Origin: Spirosoma sp. SC4-14
Lineage (GTDB): Bacteria; Bacteroidota; Bacteroidia; Cytophagales; Spirosomataceae
Reading direction: 5' to 3'
Assembly: GCF_037201965.1 (NCBI RefSeq)
Contig: NZ_CP147518.1
Location: 3,651,001 to 3,715,000, forward strand
DNA length: 64,000 nucleotides
Shown here: in pieces, positions 5,961-13,733 of the stretch
Layout of the letters: each line of letters begins with the position of its first letter
How positions within the stretch are numbered: the first letter of the stretch is position 1
Program-made: the position numbers and the translations under genes
The notes under the pieces: generated by a model
Seen by the model: only the letters and a program-made list of their open reading frames with translations
Database searches by the model: none
Told to the model about the DNA's origin: nothing

Positions 5961-7351
5961 ACACCGAACTTATGCCGAATTACCTGATCAACGTGGATGA
6001 GCAGCTCGAAGCTATGCTTCTTGGCTCTGTGCTCAATGCCCCGCACTTGACAGGTAACCTGCTCAAGTACATCAAAAAACCGAGTGTATTCTATAACCCA
6101 CGTCACCAGGCCGTGTATAAAGCGCTGTCCACATTGTATCAGCAAGGCGATCCGATTGACCTGGTCTTAGTCAATCGCTGGCTACAATCGAACCAGGCCG
6201 ATAATAGCATCGATGCGTACTACCTGTCTGACTTGGTCAATCAAGGCCATTTGACGGGAATCGATCGGCATTGCCTGCAACTTTTCAAGCTGGCCATCAA
6301 ACGTTACCTGGGTCAATATGGTGGTGAACTACGGCGTAAAGCCATGGAGCCGCATACCGATCCGCTTGAGCTGATCAATTTGCTTACTGCTGATGTCGAT
6401 ACGATTCTGGGAGCCATTAGCTCCATGCAGGAAAAGTCGGCGAAGGATTTCCTAAAAGAGGTTTTCAACGATCTGGAAGATAAACAGGCTGGTCGCAAAC
6501 GGGGCTTAACGTTCGGTGTTACCGATCTTGACGATCGCGTCGGTGGATTTGCACCGGGCAATTACGTCGTTTTAGCCGCTGGTACAGGTATGGGTAAAAC
6601 CGGTTTTATGGTGCATGTGATCCGTCATCAGTGCCTGGTTGAACAAAACCCGATCGGTGTTGTCACCCTGGAGATGACTGGGGCCGAGTATATGGCCCGA
6701 CTCGTAGCCGCAGAGTCTGATTACTCCAACTCGCAACTGAACCGGGCCAATGTCGATATCGATACGCTTTACCAGCGAACGCAACGTCTGGTTAATATGC
6801 CGCTGCACATTCACGACAAACCCCTTGAGTCAGTCGAGTTGCAGTACATTATCCGGGAATGGGTACGCCGGAAGAAAGTGAAGATGGTGGTACTCGATTA
6901 CCTTCAATTGGTGAAGGACTCACGCTATCCAGCACGTATCGACCGGGTTTCCAACCTCAGCATGGATCTAAAGGCCCTGGCTGGTGAATTAGGCATTGTC
7001 ATCGTTGCCATTTCACAGCTAAACCGGGATTTTGAAAAGCGTAAAGACTTCGACAAACGGCCTATGCTGTCGGATTTGAAAGAAAGTAGCCAGCTTGAAC
7101 AGGATGCTACAGCGGTTCTGTTTTTGTTCCGGCCCTTCAAGTATGGCTTGCAGTATGAAGACGGTTCGGCCGATGTCCACACCATGGAGCTTCACGGTCT
7201 GAAGTTCCGAGGGGCCCAGCCTACCGACCGGCACGAGCCCTGGCTACTCGACTATGATGGTGCCTGTAATCGTGTAGCTCGGTTTGGCTCCTTAAAGTAT
7301 GGTCGCTTAACACCCCTGTCCGAATTGGACGATGTAGACCCTCAGTTTTAA
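5957..7351 (+). CDS. dnaB: Replicative DNA helicase, DnaB family
   Basis: 464 residues, the normal DnaB length. The N-terminal domain (about 10-120) contains EQLEAMLLGSVLNAP and FYNPRHQAVYKALSTLYQQG, typical of DnaB-N. The C-terminal RecA-like domain has Walker A GTGMGKT (209-215), the segment GVVTLEMT (H1a-like), Walker B KMVVLDYLQLV (about 306-316) and AISQLNRDFEKR followed by LKESSQLEQDATAVLFLFR, the DnaB motif 3/4 region. It is the hexameric 5'-3' helicase of the phage fork, presumably loaded by the initiator encoded just upstream (ATGA overlap). A phage rather than host copy is indicated by operon context. Confidence 0.95.
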   Translation: MNTELMPNYLINVDEQLEAMLLGSVLNAPHLTGNLLKYIKKPSVFYNPRHQAVYKALSTLYQQGDPIDLVLVNRWLQSNQADNSIDAYYLSDLVNQGHLTGIDRHCLQLFKLAIKRYLGQYGGELRRKAMEPHTDPLELINLLTADVDTILGAISSMQEKSAKDFLKEVFNDLEDKQAGRKRGLTFGVTDLDDRVGGFAPGNYVVLAAGTGMGKTGFMVHVIRHQCLVEQNPIGVVTLEMTGAEYMARLVAAESDYSNSQLNRANVDIDTLYQRTQRLVNMPLHIHDKPLESVELQYIIREWVRRKKVKMVVLDYLQLVKDSRYPARIDRVSNLSMDLKALAGELGIVIVAISQLNRDFEKRKDFDKRPMLSDLKESSQLEQDATAVLFLFRPFKYGLQYEDGSADVHTMELHGLKFRGAQPTDRHEPWLLDYDGACNRVARFGSLKYGRLTPLSELDDVDPQF

Positions 7352-7363
7352 CCGTATCCCTTC

Positions 7364-8017
7364 ATGATTGAATACCCAACAAACCAAGACCCATCAATGC
7401 CAATGGCTATTCATGAAGGCCAGAGGCTGAAAGAATACCTTCTTGTCAAAAATATTTCACCCGAGGTCTTGGCCGTCCGAATCAATCGATCGCTTCGATC
7501 GGTCTATGGTTATTTTGTCATCGCCCGTTTTTCGTCTCACGTTCGCCAGTCAATTTATTCAGGCCTGGGTATTAACGATGGACGGATACTGGAGAACTAT
7601 CAACGATCTAACATTCACTATGGACAGCGCTTACAAGCTTATCTGCTTCAGCGCGCCATAAGCCATACCTCGTTTGCTGCCCGAATGGGCAAGGCGAAAT
7701 CAACCGTATCCGCCTACATGAAGGTGAAAACTTTCTCCAGAAAGAACCTTCAGGTAATTCTAAAAGCATTGGATGCCCGTTATGAAGATGTCTTTTGCCC
7801 GCTGGCTGTCACAGAGCAACCTGCCTCTATCCCAGCTACGCCTAACGATCCTGAAGAACTTTATACGATCACCCAGTTGCTTGGGGAGCAATTAGCGCAG
7901 TGGCAGAAACTCTTATCAAACCTTAAGGAGTCTTCAGCTCCATCGGCCGACATCAATTTTTGCCACTATCAGATACGACACCTCAAGTGTTCATCCTCCT
8001 TTATGGCTGAACAATGA
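7364..8017 (+). CDS. Protein with duplicated HTH (XRE-like) domains
   Basis: 217 residues. Two related HTH units are visible: GQRLKEYLLVKNISPEVLAV at about residues 19-38 and GQRLQAYLLQRAISHTSFAA at about 86-105, each followed by a recognition-type helix (NRSLRSVYGYF; GKAKSTVSAYM). The second unit is the better HTH. The last 70 residues are helical (LYTITQLLGEQLAQWQKLLSNLKE) and may mediate dimerisation. It lies 12 nt after dnaB, at the end of the early region and before the terminase genes, so a middle/late transcription regulator is plausible. An internal ATG at 7397 is a possible alternative start. Confidence 0.7.
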   Translation: MIEYPTNQDPSMPMAIHEGQRLKEYLLVKNISPEVLAVRINRSLRSVYGYFVIARFSSHVRQSIYSGLGINDGRILENYQRSNIHYGQRLQAYLLQRAISHTSFAARMGKAKSTVSAYMKVKTFSRKNLQVILKALDARYEDVFCPLAVTEQPASIPATPNDPEELYTITQLLGEQLAQWQKLLSNLKESSAPSADINFCHYQIRHLKCSSSFMAEQ

Positions 8018-8069
8018 ACTTAGCAGCTAACCGAAACACTCACCGCAATAAATTAAGTATATTAGAAGC

Positions 8070-8609
8070 ATGGCAGCACCAATTAATAACAAGTACGGTC
8101 TTGGTAACCATAATGCTGGCAGGCCCCCGCTTTACGAAGACCCGGAAGCTTTCACAAATAAGATCCTAGAGTACTTCACTTATTGTGAGGGCGAATCGAC
8201 CGTTGAAAAAAAGACCGTCAGGCGTAGGCGTAAAGGCGAAGACGGTAAAACGAAAATGGTCGAGGTTGAAGAAGAGGTGACCGTATGGATCAGACAACCC
8301 GAGCGGCCGACCTGGACTAAACTTGCTTTGTATTTGGGTTTCGAGTCACGACAATCATTGACCGATTACGCCAAGAAGGAAGCATTTTCTTACCCGATAA
8401 AAAGGGCCTTACTTGTTATTGAAAGTTTGTACGAAGATGGGCTTTGGAGTTCGTCACCGGCTGGTGTCATCTTCGCACTTAAAAATCTGGGTTGGGTTGA
8501 TAAATCGGAGATTGAGCACAAAGGCAATGTCGGCGGTAACTACTCAGATAAGAGCGACGACGAACTTCGGGCTGAACTGGCTAAACTGAAAAAGCGTAAG
8601 GGGAAATGA
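8070..8609 (+). CDS. Terminase small subunit (gp3-like DNA-packaging protein)
   Basis: 179 residues. The start GNHNAGRPPLYEDPEAFTNK is typical of the Bacteroidota/lambdoid small terminase group related to the gp3 DNA-packaging family. Next comes a long basic insertion (KKTVRRRRKGEDGKTK), then an HTH-like region (PTWTKLALYLGFESRQSL) and an ALKNLGWVDKSEIEHKGN stretch that is highly typical of these proteins. The C-terminus is KLKKRKGK. Role: recognises the packaging site and recruits the large subunit encoded at 8987. It overlaps the next small gene by ATGA. Confidence 0.8.
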   Translation: MAAPINNKYGLGNHNAGRPPLYEDPEAFTNKILEYFTYCEGESTVEKKTVRRRRKGEDGKTKMVEVEEEVTVWIRQPERPTWTKLALYLGFESRQSLTDYAKKEAFSYPIKRALLVIESLYEDGLWSSSPAGVIFALKNLGWVDKSEIEHKGNVGGNYSDKSDDELRAELAKLKKRKGK

Positions 8610-8800
8610 AAGAACTTAAACCACCCAAAGGCTATATAAAAGTTACTCCAACTCAATTACGGGCAATATGTACGGCGGCTGATAATATTAGTTCATACAT
8701 TGGCTGTGGAGATGAAGAAGCGGACGAAGAAAGTAAGTGGATTGTTAAGCATATAGACCGATTACTTAACGCAAATGGATACAAGCGACTGTACAAATGA
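8606..8800 (+). CDS. Small hypothetical phage protein
   Basis: 64 residues, coupled to the small terminase by a 4-nt ATGA overlap. The segment LRAICTAADNISSYIGCGDEEADEESK is helical and acidic; the end IDRLLNANGYKRLYK is basic. Codon use is more AT-rich than in the terminase genes. No family recognised. Confidence 0.6.
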   Translation: MKELKPPKGYIKVTPTQLRAICTAADNISSYIGCGDEEADEESKWIVKHIDRLLNANGYKRLYK

Positions 8801-8817
8801 TTCAAATCAATCAATGG

Positions 8818-8978
8818 TGTAATTATACATTTTTTTTGTACAAATACAGCTAAGTGACTGAATTCCAATTGAAGGTTCGCGTAAAAGCGTGATGTAATTA
8901 TGCATTTTTTTTGTGACGAACCTCATTAAAAGGGCAGAAAACGCTAAAACTCAACTTGTATACTTACATTTTATTTGT
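8818..8978. promoter_or_regulatory. Three 22-bp repeats upstream of large terminase
   Basis: The non-coding stretch 8801-8986 holds three related 22-mers at 8818-8839, 8893-8914 and 8957-8978. Copies 1 and 2 differ at one base; all share TGTA at the start and ATTTTnTTTGT at the end. The third ends 8 nt before the terminase ATG. Each ends in a TTTG, like a Bacteroidota -7 element, but the TA of TAnnTTTG is not at the right distance. They could be late promoters or binding sites of a late regulator. Their tandem arrangement and place at the head of the structural genes point to late-gene control. Confidence 0.55.
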
Positions 8979-8986
8979 GACAATCC

Positions 8987-10480
8987 ATGATCGATATTGA
9001 CGAGTTGGAAGACGAAGAACTCGACATTGAGATCGAACTTCGGGCCCGTGAACTGGCACGGCGTAATTACCTCGACTTTGTTGAGTACGTCAAGCCGAAG
9101 TACCAGGCTGAATTTTTTCATCGGACTACTGCTGAGCACCTGCAACAATTCGAAGAGGGTACGATTAAAAAGCTTATGATTACCATGCCACCCCAACATG
9201 GTAAGTCCGAACTGTCTACCCGTAACTTTCCACCCTACTTACTTGGCAAAAAGCCCGATCGCCGAATTGGTGTTCTTTCCTTCTCCGCGTCAAAGGCTCA
9301 TAAGTTCTCCCGCGAAATCCAACAGGTGTTTGACGGCGGCCGGTATTCGGCCGTATTCCCAAAGTCCCGGCTTGCCGGTTCTAAAGACTATGGCGCCAAA
9401 CGCACCGAACAAGAGTTCGATATCGTCGGCACGGGTGGTAGTGTTAAAGCCGTCGGACGAAAAGGACCGCTTACGGGTGACCCGATCGATATTGCCATTC
9501 TTGACGACCTGTTCAAAGACTCCGACGAAGCCAAGTCACCCACAGTCCGAGAGAGTACGTGGGCATGGATTGTTGATGTTGTCGAAACCCGGTTCCACAA
9601 TGATAGTCAGATTTTGTATGTCACGACCCGATGGGACGAAGACGACCCGGCCGGTCGATTCCTCAAACGTGACGGCATATACGACGCAAAGCGCAATCCT
9701 GACGGTTGGGTACTGCTTAATTTCGCGGCTCTTCGGACCAATGCCGTATTGTCGTATGATCCCCGCTCAGAGGGTGAGGCTCTTTGGCCGAAGCGGCATA
9801 GTAAGCACCGGTTAGAAAAGATAAAGAAGGATAGCAAGAATACCTTCAACGCCCTGTATCAAGGTGATCCAAAGCCCGACAGTGAAATAATTATCTTTAG
9901 CGACTGGATTGAAATTGATGAGTTTCCGAGCCAGTTCGATGACGAGTTCGTCGGCCTCGACTTTGGTTATACCAACGACCCGACAGCCGCTACACATATT
10001 GGCATAGAGGGCAATTCGATTTATCTTGACGAGTTGTTCTATGAAACGCATTTGACCAATCAGGACATATTGGACCATTACCAGGCAACCGGCCTGCCAA
10101 CCCATTTACAGGTGGTTTGCGACCATGCTGAACCGAAATCAATCGAAGAACTGATTCGGGGTTACTGGAAAGAGGGTAAAGAGTTCGTGCCCGGTGTCAA
10201 TGCAATAGCCTGCATAAAAGGCGACGGATCGATACGGGCCGGTATATCCAAGCTGAAGACCTACACAGTTTACTACACGAGTCGTAGTGTCAACCTGAAA
10301 AACGAAGTAGGTAAATATGCCTGGAAAGTATTTGCTGGTAAGATCACGAACGACCCAATCGACGATTATAACCATGCCCTTGACGGTATTCGATCAGCCG
10401 TGTTTACACTGAAGACAAAACCCAAAGGCGGCACCGGCAAGATGAAGACCTATAAAGCGCAAACCGGCCGGGCCTGGTAA
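8987..10480 (+). CDS. terL: Terminase large subunit
   Basis: 497 residues. Walker A is PPQHGKS (68-74), Walker B IDIAILDD (about 167-174). The nuclease part has FVGLDFGYTNDP (about 317-328), a typical RNase H-like metal-binding start, and a later DPIDDYNHALDGIRSAV segment with the final acidic residues of the nuclease site. Together with the small subunit at 8070 it cuts and packages the concatemer into the prohead. It stands apart from the portal gene (26,760), unlike most phages where they are adjacent. Length and motif order are normal for the family. Confidence 0.95.
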   Translation: MIDIDELEDEELDIEIELRARELARRNYLDFVEYVKPKYQAEFFHRTTAEHLQQFEEGTIKKLMITMPPQHGKSELSTRNFPPYLLGKKPDRRIGVLSFSASKAHKFSREIQQVFDGGRYSAVFPKSRLAGSKDYGAKRTEQEFDIVGTGGSVKAVGRKGPLTGDPIDIAILDDLFKDSDEAKSPTVRESTWAWIVDVVETRFHNDSQILYVTTRWDEDDPAGRFLKRDGIYDAKRNPDGWVLLNFAALRTNAVLSYDPRSEGEALWPKRHSKHRLEKIKKDSKNTFNALYQGDPKPDSEIIIFSDWIEIDEFPSQFDDEFVGLDFGYTNDPTAATHIGIEGNSIYLDELFYETHLTNQDILDHYQATGLPTHLQVVCDHAEPKSIEELIRGYWKEGKEFVPGVNAIACIKGDGSIRAGISKLKTYTVYYTSRSVNLKNEVGKYAWKVFAGKITNDPIDDYNHALDGIRSAVFTLKTKPKGGTGKMKTYKAQTGRAW

Positions 10481-10529
10481 ACTAAATCAATAAATCTTCA
10501 AACATTAGATACTGTCAAGCGCAATTGAT

Positions 10530-11027
10530 ATGAGAGGAGAATTAACACCTGGTGCTAAAAGAGCTTTTTCAAGGCTAAATGACCCCGTACTAATAGCCTT
10601 AAGGTTGAGCATGTTGTTTTTGGGCGTTGTAACTTTCCTTGTACAAACTTATAGAAACCCTCCTGTCTGGCTTCATTCATCTAAGGTAGCTATTATTAAG
10701 CTTTTCATGTCTCCTGTCGGCCCATGGCTTGGCGGAATACTTCTTCCAACTTTGGGGCTATTTCTTTTGTGGTTTAAATTAAAGCAACAGTTCTGGTATG
10801 GATTTGTAGAATCAGTTATTGCCGTAGTTGCCTGCATCGTATTTACGCTTGAATACCAAGCGGGTACATCGACTTTTTTAAAATTGATGACTGCATTATA
10901 TCTATGTGTTCGTGGTTATAATAATATGTATGATGGGCGTACAAAAAATGAAAAGTTTTGGCTTTCACGATATTTTGGAAAGAAAGCTGAAATTTATGAT
11001 AGTCAAATAATAGCCAATAAAGCTTAG
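10530..11027 (+). CDS. Membrane protein, candidate moron
   Basis: 165 residues with three to four hydrophobic segments: PVLIALRLSMLFLGVVTFLV (about 18-37), PWLGGILLPTLGLFLLWF (about 68-85), FVESVIAVVACIVFTL (about 96-111) and FLKLMTALYLCV (about 119-130). The C-terminal 35 residues are polar and probably cytoplasmic. The gene is clearly more AT-rich than both neighbours and interrupts the terminase-to-tail gene series. That is the profile of a moron, an added gene that can be expressed in the lysogen. A holin is possible, but its length and number of segments argue against it. No family recognised. Confidence 0.65.
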   Translation: MRGELTPGAKRAFSRLNDPVLIALRLSMLFLGVVTFLVQTYRNPPVWLHSSKVAIIKLFMSPVGPWLGGILLPTLGLFLLWFKLKQQFWYGFVESVIAVVACIVFTLEYQAGTSTFLKLMTALYLCVRGYNNMYDGRTKNEKFWLSRYFGKKAEIYDSQIIANKA

Positions 11028-11035
11028 TTTTCCGA

Positions 11036-11701
11036 ATGAAACGCTTTAAAGCTGACGACCTGGTACTCGATATTCCAACTTCATGGAACGAAGTAACCCT
11101 TCACCAATTCTACGAGCTAACCAAAGAAGATGCTCCAACCGATTCGATCTATGTAATCAGTACACTGGCCAGCCTGACACCGGATCAGTTGAGGAAAAGC
11201 AAAGCCTATGACCTCGACAGTGTTATACTGGAGCACATTCAATTCATCTATGATTCATCTCCAGATCTGCAACCCGGTGCCCCAACATCGATAACGATTG
11301 ATGGCAAAACGATCGTTATACCGTCTTCAATCGATAAGGATGCCACGTTAGGCCAGATGACCGACATTAAGTTTGTCATTCAAAAGCGGCAATCCGACAA
11401 AGAGCCGGTCAACTCAGCAGTCATGGCACCGGTTTTACTGACCGTATTCTTATGGCCATACCTTCGCAACGAACCCTACACCGATTGGCACGAAGCCGGT
11501 GAGCTATGGGATACCGTCAGTAAAATGAACTGCATTGATGGGTTGAGGCTGTCGGCTTTTTTTTTGCGCAATTCGCTGAGTCCTTCACCTTCTGGAAAAG
11601 TCAGCGAGATACCGAACCGTCCGACCCTTTCGAGCGTATGGCAGCGGCTCGGGTTCCGGGCTTCGCGAACTTCGAAACCCACTACACCACAAAGTACCTA
11701 G
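11036..11701 (+). CDS. Tail-assembly-chaperone-like protein, zero-frame product
   Basis: 221 residues in the zero frame. The first 176 residues are a coherent soluble protein (LDIPTSWNEVTLHQFYELTK, then TLASLTPDQLRKSKAYDLDS). After the run of nine T at 11,557-11,565 the zero frame becomes Ser/Pro/Arg-rich (LSPSPSGKVSEIPNRPTLSS) and looks non-biological, while the -1 frame gives a folded-looking sequence. I infer a frameshifted protein like the G/GT chaperones of long-tailed phages, which fold the tape measure. Here the tape measure is 8 kb downstream, which is unusual. A sequencing error in the T-run is the main alternative. Confidence 0.65.
   Translation: MKRFKADDLVLDIPTSWNEVTLHQFYELTKEDAPTDSIYVISTLASLTPDQLRKSKAYDLDSVILEHIQFIYDSSPDLQPGAPTSITIDGKTIVIPSSIDKDATLGQMTDIKFVIQKRQSDKEPVNSAVMAPVLLTVFLWPYLRNEPYTDWHEAGELWDTVSKMNCIDGLRLSAFFLRNSLSPSPSGKVSEIPNRPTLSSVWQRLGFRASRTSKPTTPQST
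11557..11566 (+). other. Slippery T-run for -1 frameshift
   Basis: The zero frame reads GCT TTT TTT TTG across 11,555-11,566, which includes the T TTT TTT heptamer. Both tRNAs can re-pair one base back. Slippage joins codons 1-176 of the 11,036 frame to 94 codons ending at 11,847, giving about 270 residues. Downstream structure was not examined computationally. Confidence 0.6.
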
Positions 11702-11847
11702 CCACTCTTTTCGGTATTCCCTTCTTACAAGTTCGATCTCTGAACTATGTGCAGGCTATGCACATGCTATTAGGTGAGAGTAAATTTTACGCATACCAAA
11801 AACACTTACAGGCACTAAAGACCCCACCAAAGGCAACACGACGCTAG
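11563..11847 (+). CDS. Tail-assembly-chaperone-like, -1 frame extension
   Basis: This is the continuation reached by a -1 shift on the T-run. It reads FAQFAESFTFWKSQRDTEPS, then DPFERMAAARVPGFANFETH and a helical end FYAYQKHLQALKTPPKATRR, stop at 11,847. It has no convincing start of its own: the first in-frame ATG (11,638) lies mid-domain. Its coding character is better than that of the overlapping zero frame. It would be the 'T' part of a G-T type fusion. Expression as a separate small protein from 11,638 cannot be excluded. Confidence 0.55.
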   Translation, partial: FAQFAESFTFWKSQRDTEPSDPFERMAAARVPGFANFETHYTTKYLATLFGIPFLQVRSLNYVQAMHMLLGESKFYAYQKHLQALKTPPKATRR

Positions 11848-11860
11848 TAAATTGCCCTGT

Positions 11861-12283
11861 ATGCTAGACGAGTTACAGGGCGTTGCGGACTGTTTGGGTA
11901 TGGTCTTCGGGTACGGTCAACCCGAAGACCTACTTGCTATTGCTCAGGATATAACCGGTTTCGACCCACCGTACATTTTATTTCACGAAGGCTACTTTAA
12001 CGCGACCCTTGCTCAGGATGGGCAGGGCGCGTTAGAGTACACTCATTCGATGGTGCTTGATATTTGCACCCCTTCTGACTTTGCCGACCTACCCGACAAA
12101 CGCAAGCAATACCTGGACGGCCTCAAACCTCAGCTTCACAAGGTTTACAAACAGCTTACCAAGCGCGGTGAAATCAAAAGCGCTTCGGTACTTATGGGCC
12201 TCAACGTCACGGCCCGGAATCTTGATGTAATCAAGTTGACGCTCACCATTAAAACCCCGGCCGTTTCGCTATGTCGTTTGTAG
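11861..12283 (+). CDS. Hypothetical phage structural protein
   Basis: About 140 residues from the ATG at 11,861; the frame can be extended to a TTG at 11,852, which I think less likely. Visible parts: LDELQGVADCLGMVFGYG, DDLL-type helix AIAQDITGFDPPYILFHEGY, and a C-terminal half DICTPSDFADLPDKRKQYLD that is helical. Size and position resemble a head-completion or tail-terminator protein, but no family is recognised. It overlaps the next gene by 13 nt. Confidence 0.6.
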   Translation: MLDELQGVADCLGMVFGYGQPEDLLAIAQDITGFDPPYILFHEGYFNATLAQDGQGALEYTHSMVLDICTPSDFADLPDKRKQYLDGLKPQLHKVYKQLTKRGEIKSASVLMGLNVTARNLDVIKLTLTIKTPAVSLCRL

Positions 12284-12726
12284 GTATCGAAGAAGCCCTT
12301 ACTAAAAAGGGTGGTGACTTTATTGAAGCGGTCGTGGTTTCGCAGCGGCAAAAGAAGCTTCGGGCAAGTGGTCGGTCAGCGGCTTCACTGCATAAGCGGG
12401 TTACCCGATCCGGTACCGTCTTAACACTCGAAATTCTTGGAGCAGCTTACTTCTACCAGCAGCAGAACGGCAGGCGTCCGAGTAGTAAGCGACCTTCGCG
12501 CGCTATGGTCGAATCCATTAAAGAGTGGACTAAAATACGGGGCATCAACATTCCAGCCTACGCTATCGCTATGAAGATTCAACGCGATGGCATCAAAGTT
12601 CCCAATCCATTCAACCCGGGCGGTGTACTCAGCGAACCGCTGAACCCAGATAAAGTACGCAGTTCGTTGAAAGTAGCCATACGCCCTATTCTGATTGAAG
12701 GGGCTAAAAGTACATTTTTTAAGTAA
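12271..12726 (+). CDS. Hypothetical phage morphogenesis protein
   Basis: 151 residues, basic. Segments: a helical N-terminus (IEEALTKKGGDFIEAVVVSQ), basic RQKKLRASGRSAASLHKR, an LEILGAAYFYQQQNGRRPSS stretch and a proline-rich 'INIPAYAIAMKIQRDGIKVP' end. The 'GRxPS' plus 'WTKIRGI...YAIAMKIQRDGIKVPNPF' pattern recalls HK97 gp10-like or neck/tail proteins common in Bacteroidota prophages, but I cannot name it securely. Its stop overlaps the next ATG (TAATG). Confidence 0.6.
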   Translation: MSFVGIEEALTKKGGDFIEAVVVSQRQKKLRASGRSAASLHKRVTRSGTVLTLEILGAAYFYQQQNGRRPSSKRPSRAMVESIKEWTKIRGINIPAYAIAMKIQRDGIKVPNPFNPGGVLSEPLNPDKVRSSLKVAIRPILIEGAKSTFFK

Positions 12727-13733
12727 TGGCAGATTACGGAACCTTCACCCTCAACGCCTTGCGACCCAATGGTACCGGTGTCTATGATGCTCAGGTACGC
12801 ATATTGAATGCAAGCCTCGTTGATGTAACATCTGTTCTATTTGGTGTTGCGTCCGGCCGTACTGATTCGTCCGGCAACGTAACCAAGTGGCTGACTTCGA
12901 CCGATCATTTGGAATTTGGGCAAACGTATACCATTCAGGTTATTGCCCATGGTTTCGAATTGTGGGAAACGGAAACCTCAACAGCCTTCAACGGTAATGG
13001 CCAATTCACGGCTAACCTGATACCACTACCTGCCAGTACTGATTATACGATTACCGAACCGGCTGACGGCCCCTTGTCATCGATGGAGCCGATTATTTGC
13101 CTGGTCACTTCGCCAAATGACTTTGACTTCGAATACATCAATGCTATAGTCGAACACCCGGACGGCAAGGTATCGATCTCGCAGGGTATCGTTGATAAAG
13201 CCGAATTAACCGCGACGATCGATATACGTAACCGGGTTACCCTGGGCGTTCGTCCGTTACTGGTTTCGGCTCCAGCTCACACCCGAGAAGATACCGAGTT
13301 TTCAACAAAAGTTGATGTAACGTTTTCGTCAATCAGTCCCGAGGCTGAAACCCCGATACCTGGCTCATTCAGTCGACTGGTTGCTCATACCGAATCGCCC
13401 GAAGGTGAAACCGACCTTTCGAGTTACGCTAGTCTATCAAACCAACGTTGGATCGTTCCCGCCGAACCGGTGATTGCTTTTCGAGGCTACTACCGCGATG
13501 TCATGTTCTGGCTTACCGCTCCAAGCTTAAGCGGCTACATCCTGGCAGCTACCTTTTATGATGCTGATGGCCAGGTGGTCAACACAACAACGACTGATTT
13601 AGTCGAAAGTGACTATGTACAGCGCTACCAGATTGATACGAACCCGGCCGATACTGTGGTAAAGGCTGTTTTAGTCATTCTTTCGGGCGAATCTCCGATT
13701 ACCAAACAATTAACTGTCCTGTATCGTGATTAA
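12726..13733 (+). CDS. Tail-associated beta-sandwich protein
   Basis: 335 residues, beta-rich. Residues 1-95 look like a carboxypeptidase-regulatory-type fold (GTGVYDAQVRILNASL; SGRTDSSGNVTKWL; FGQTYTIQVIAHGFELWE), used in adhesion and appendage proteins. The rest is a series of beta strands without known motif. It lies immediately before the tail-fibre-like gene and overlaps it by 8 nt. Likely a virion surface or baseplate component (inference). Confidence 0.6.
   Translation: MADYGTFTLNALRPNGTGVYDAQVRILNASLVDVTSVLFGVASGRTDSSGNVTKWLTSTDHLEFGQTYTIQVIAHGFELWETETSTAFNGNGQFTANLIPLPASTDYTITEPADGPLSSMEPIICLVTSPNDFDFEYINAIVEHPDGKVSISQGIVDKAELTATIDIRNRVTLGVRPLLVSAPAHTREDTEFSTKVDVTFSSISPEAETPIPGSFSRLVAHTESPEGETDLSSYASLSNQRWIVPAEPVIAFRGYYRDVMFWLTAPSLSGYILAATFYDADGQVVNTTTTDLVESDYVQRYQIDTNPADTVVKAVLVILSGESPITKQLTVLYRD

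Noticed and set aside
10530-11027. Holin call for the membrane protein
   Set aside because: The length and number of hydrophobic segments are unusual for holins, and no endolysin is adjacent.
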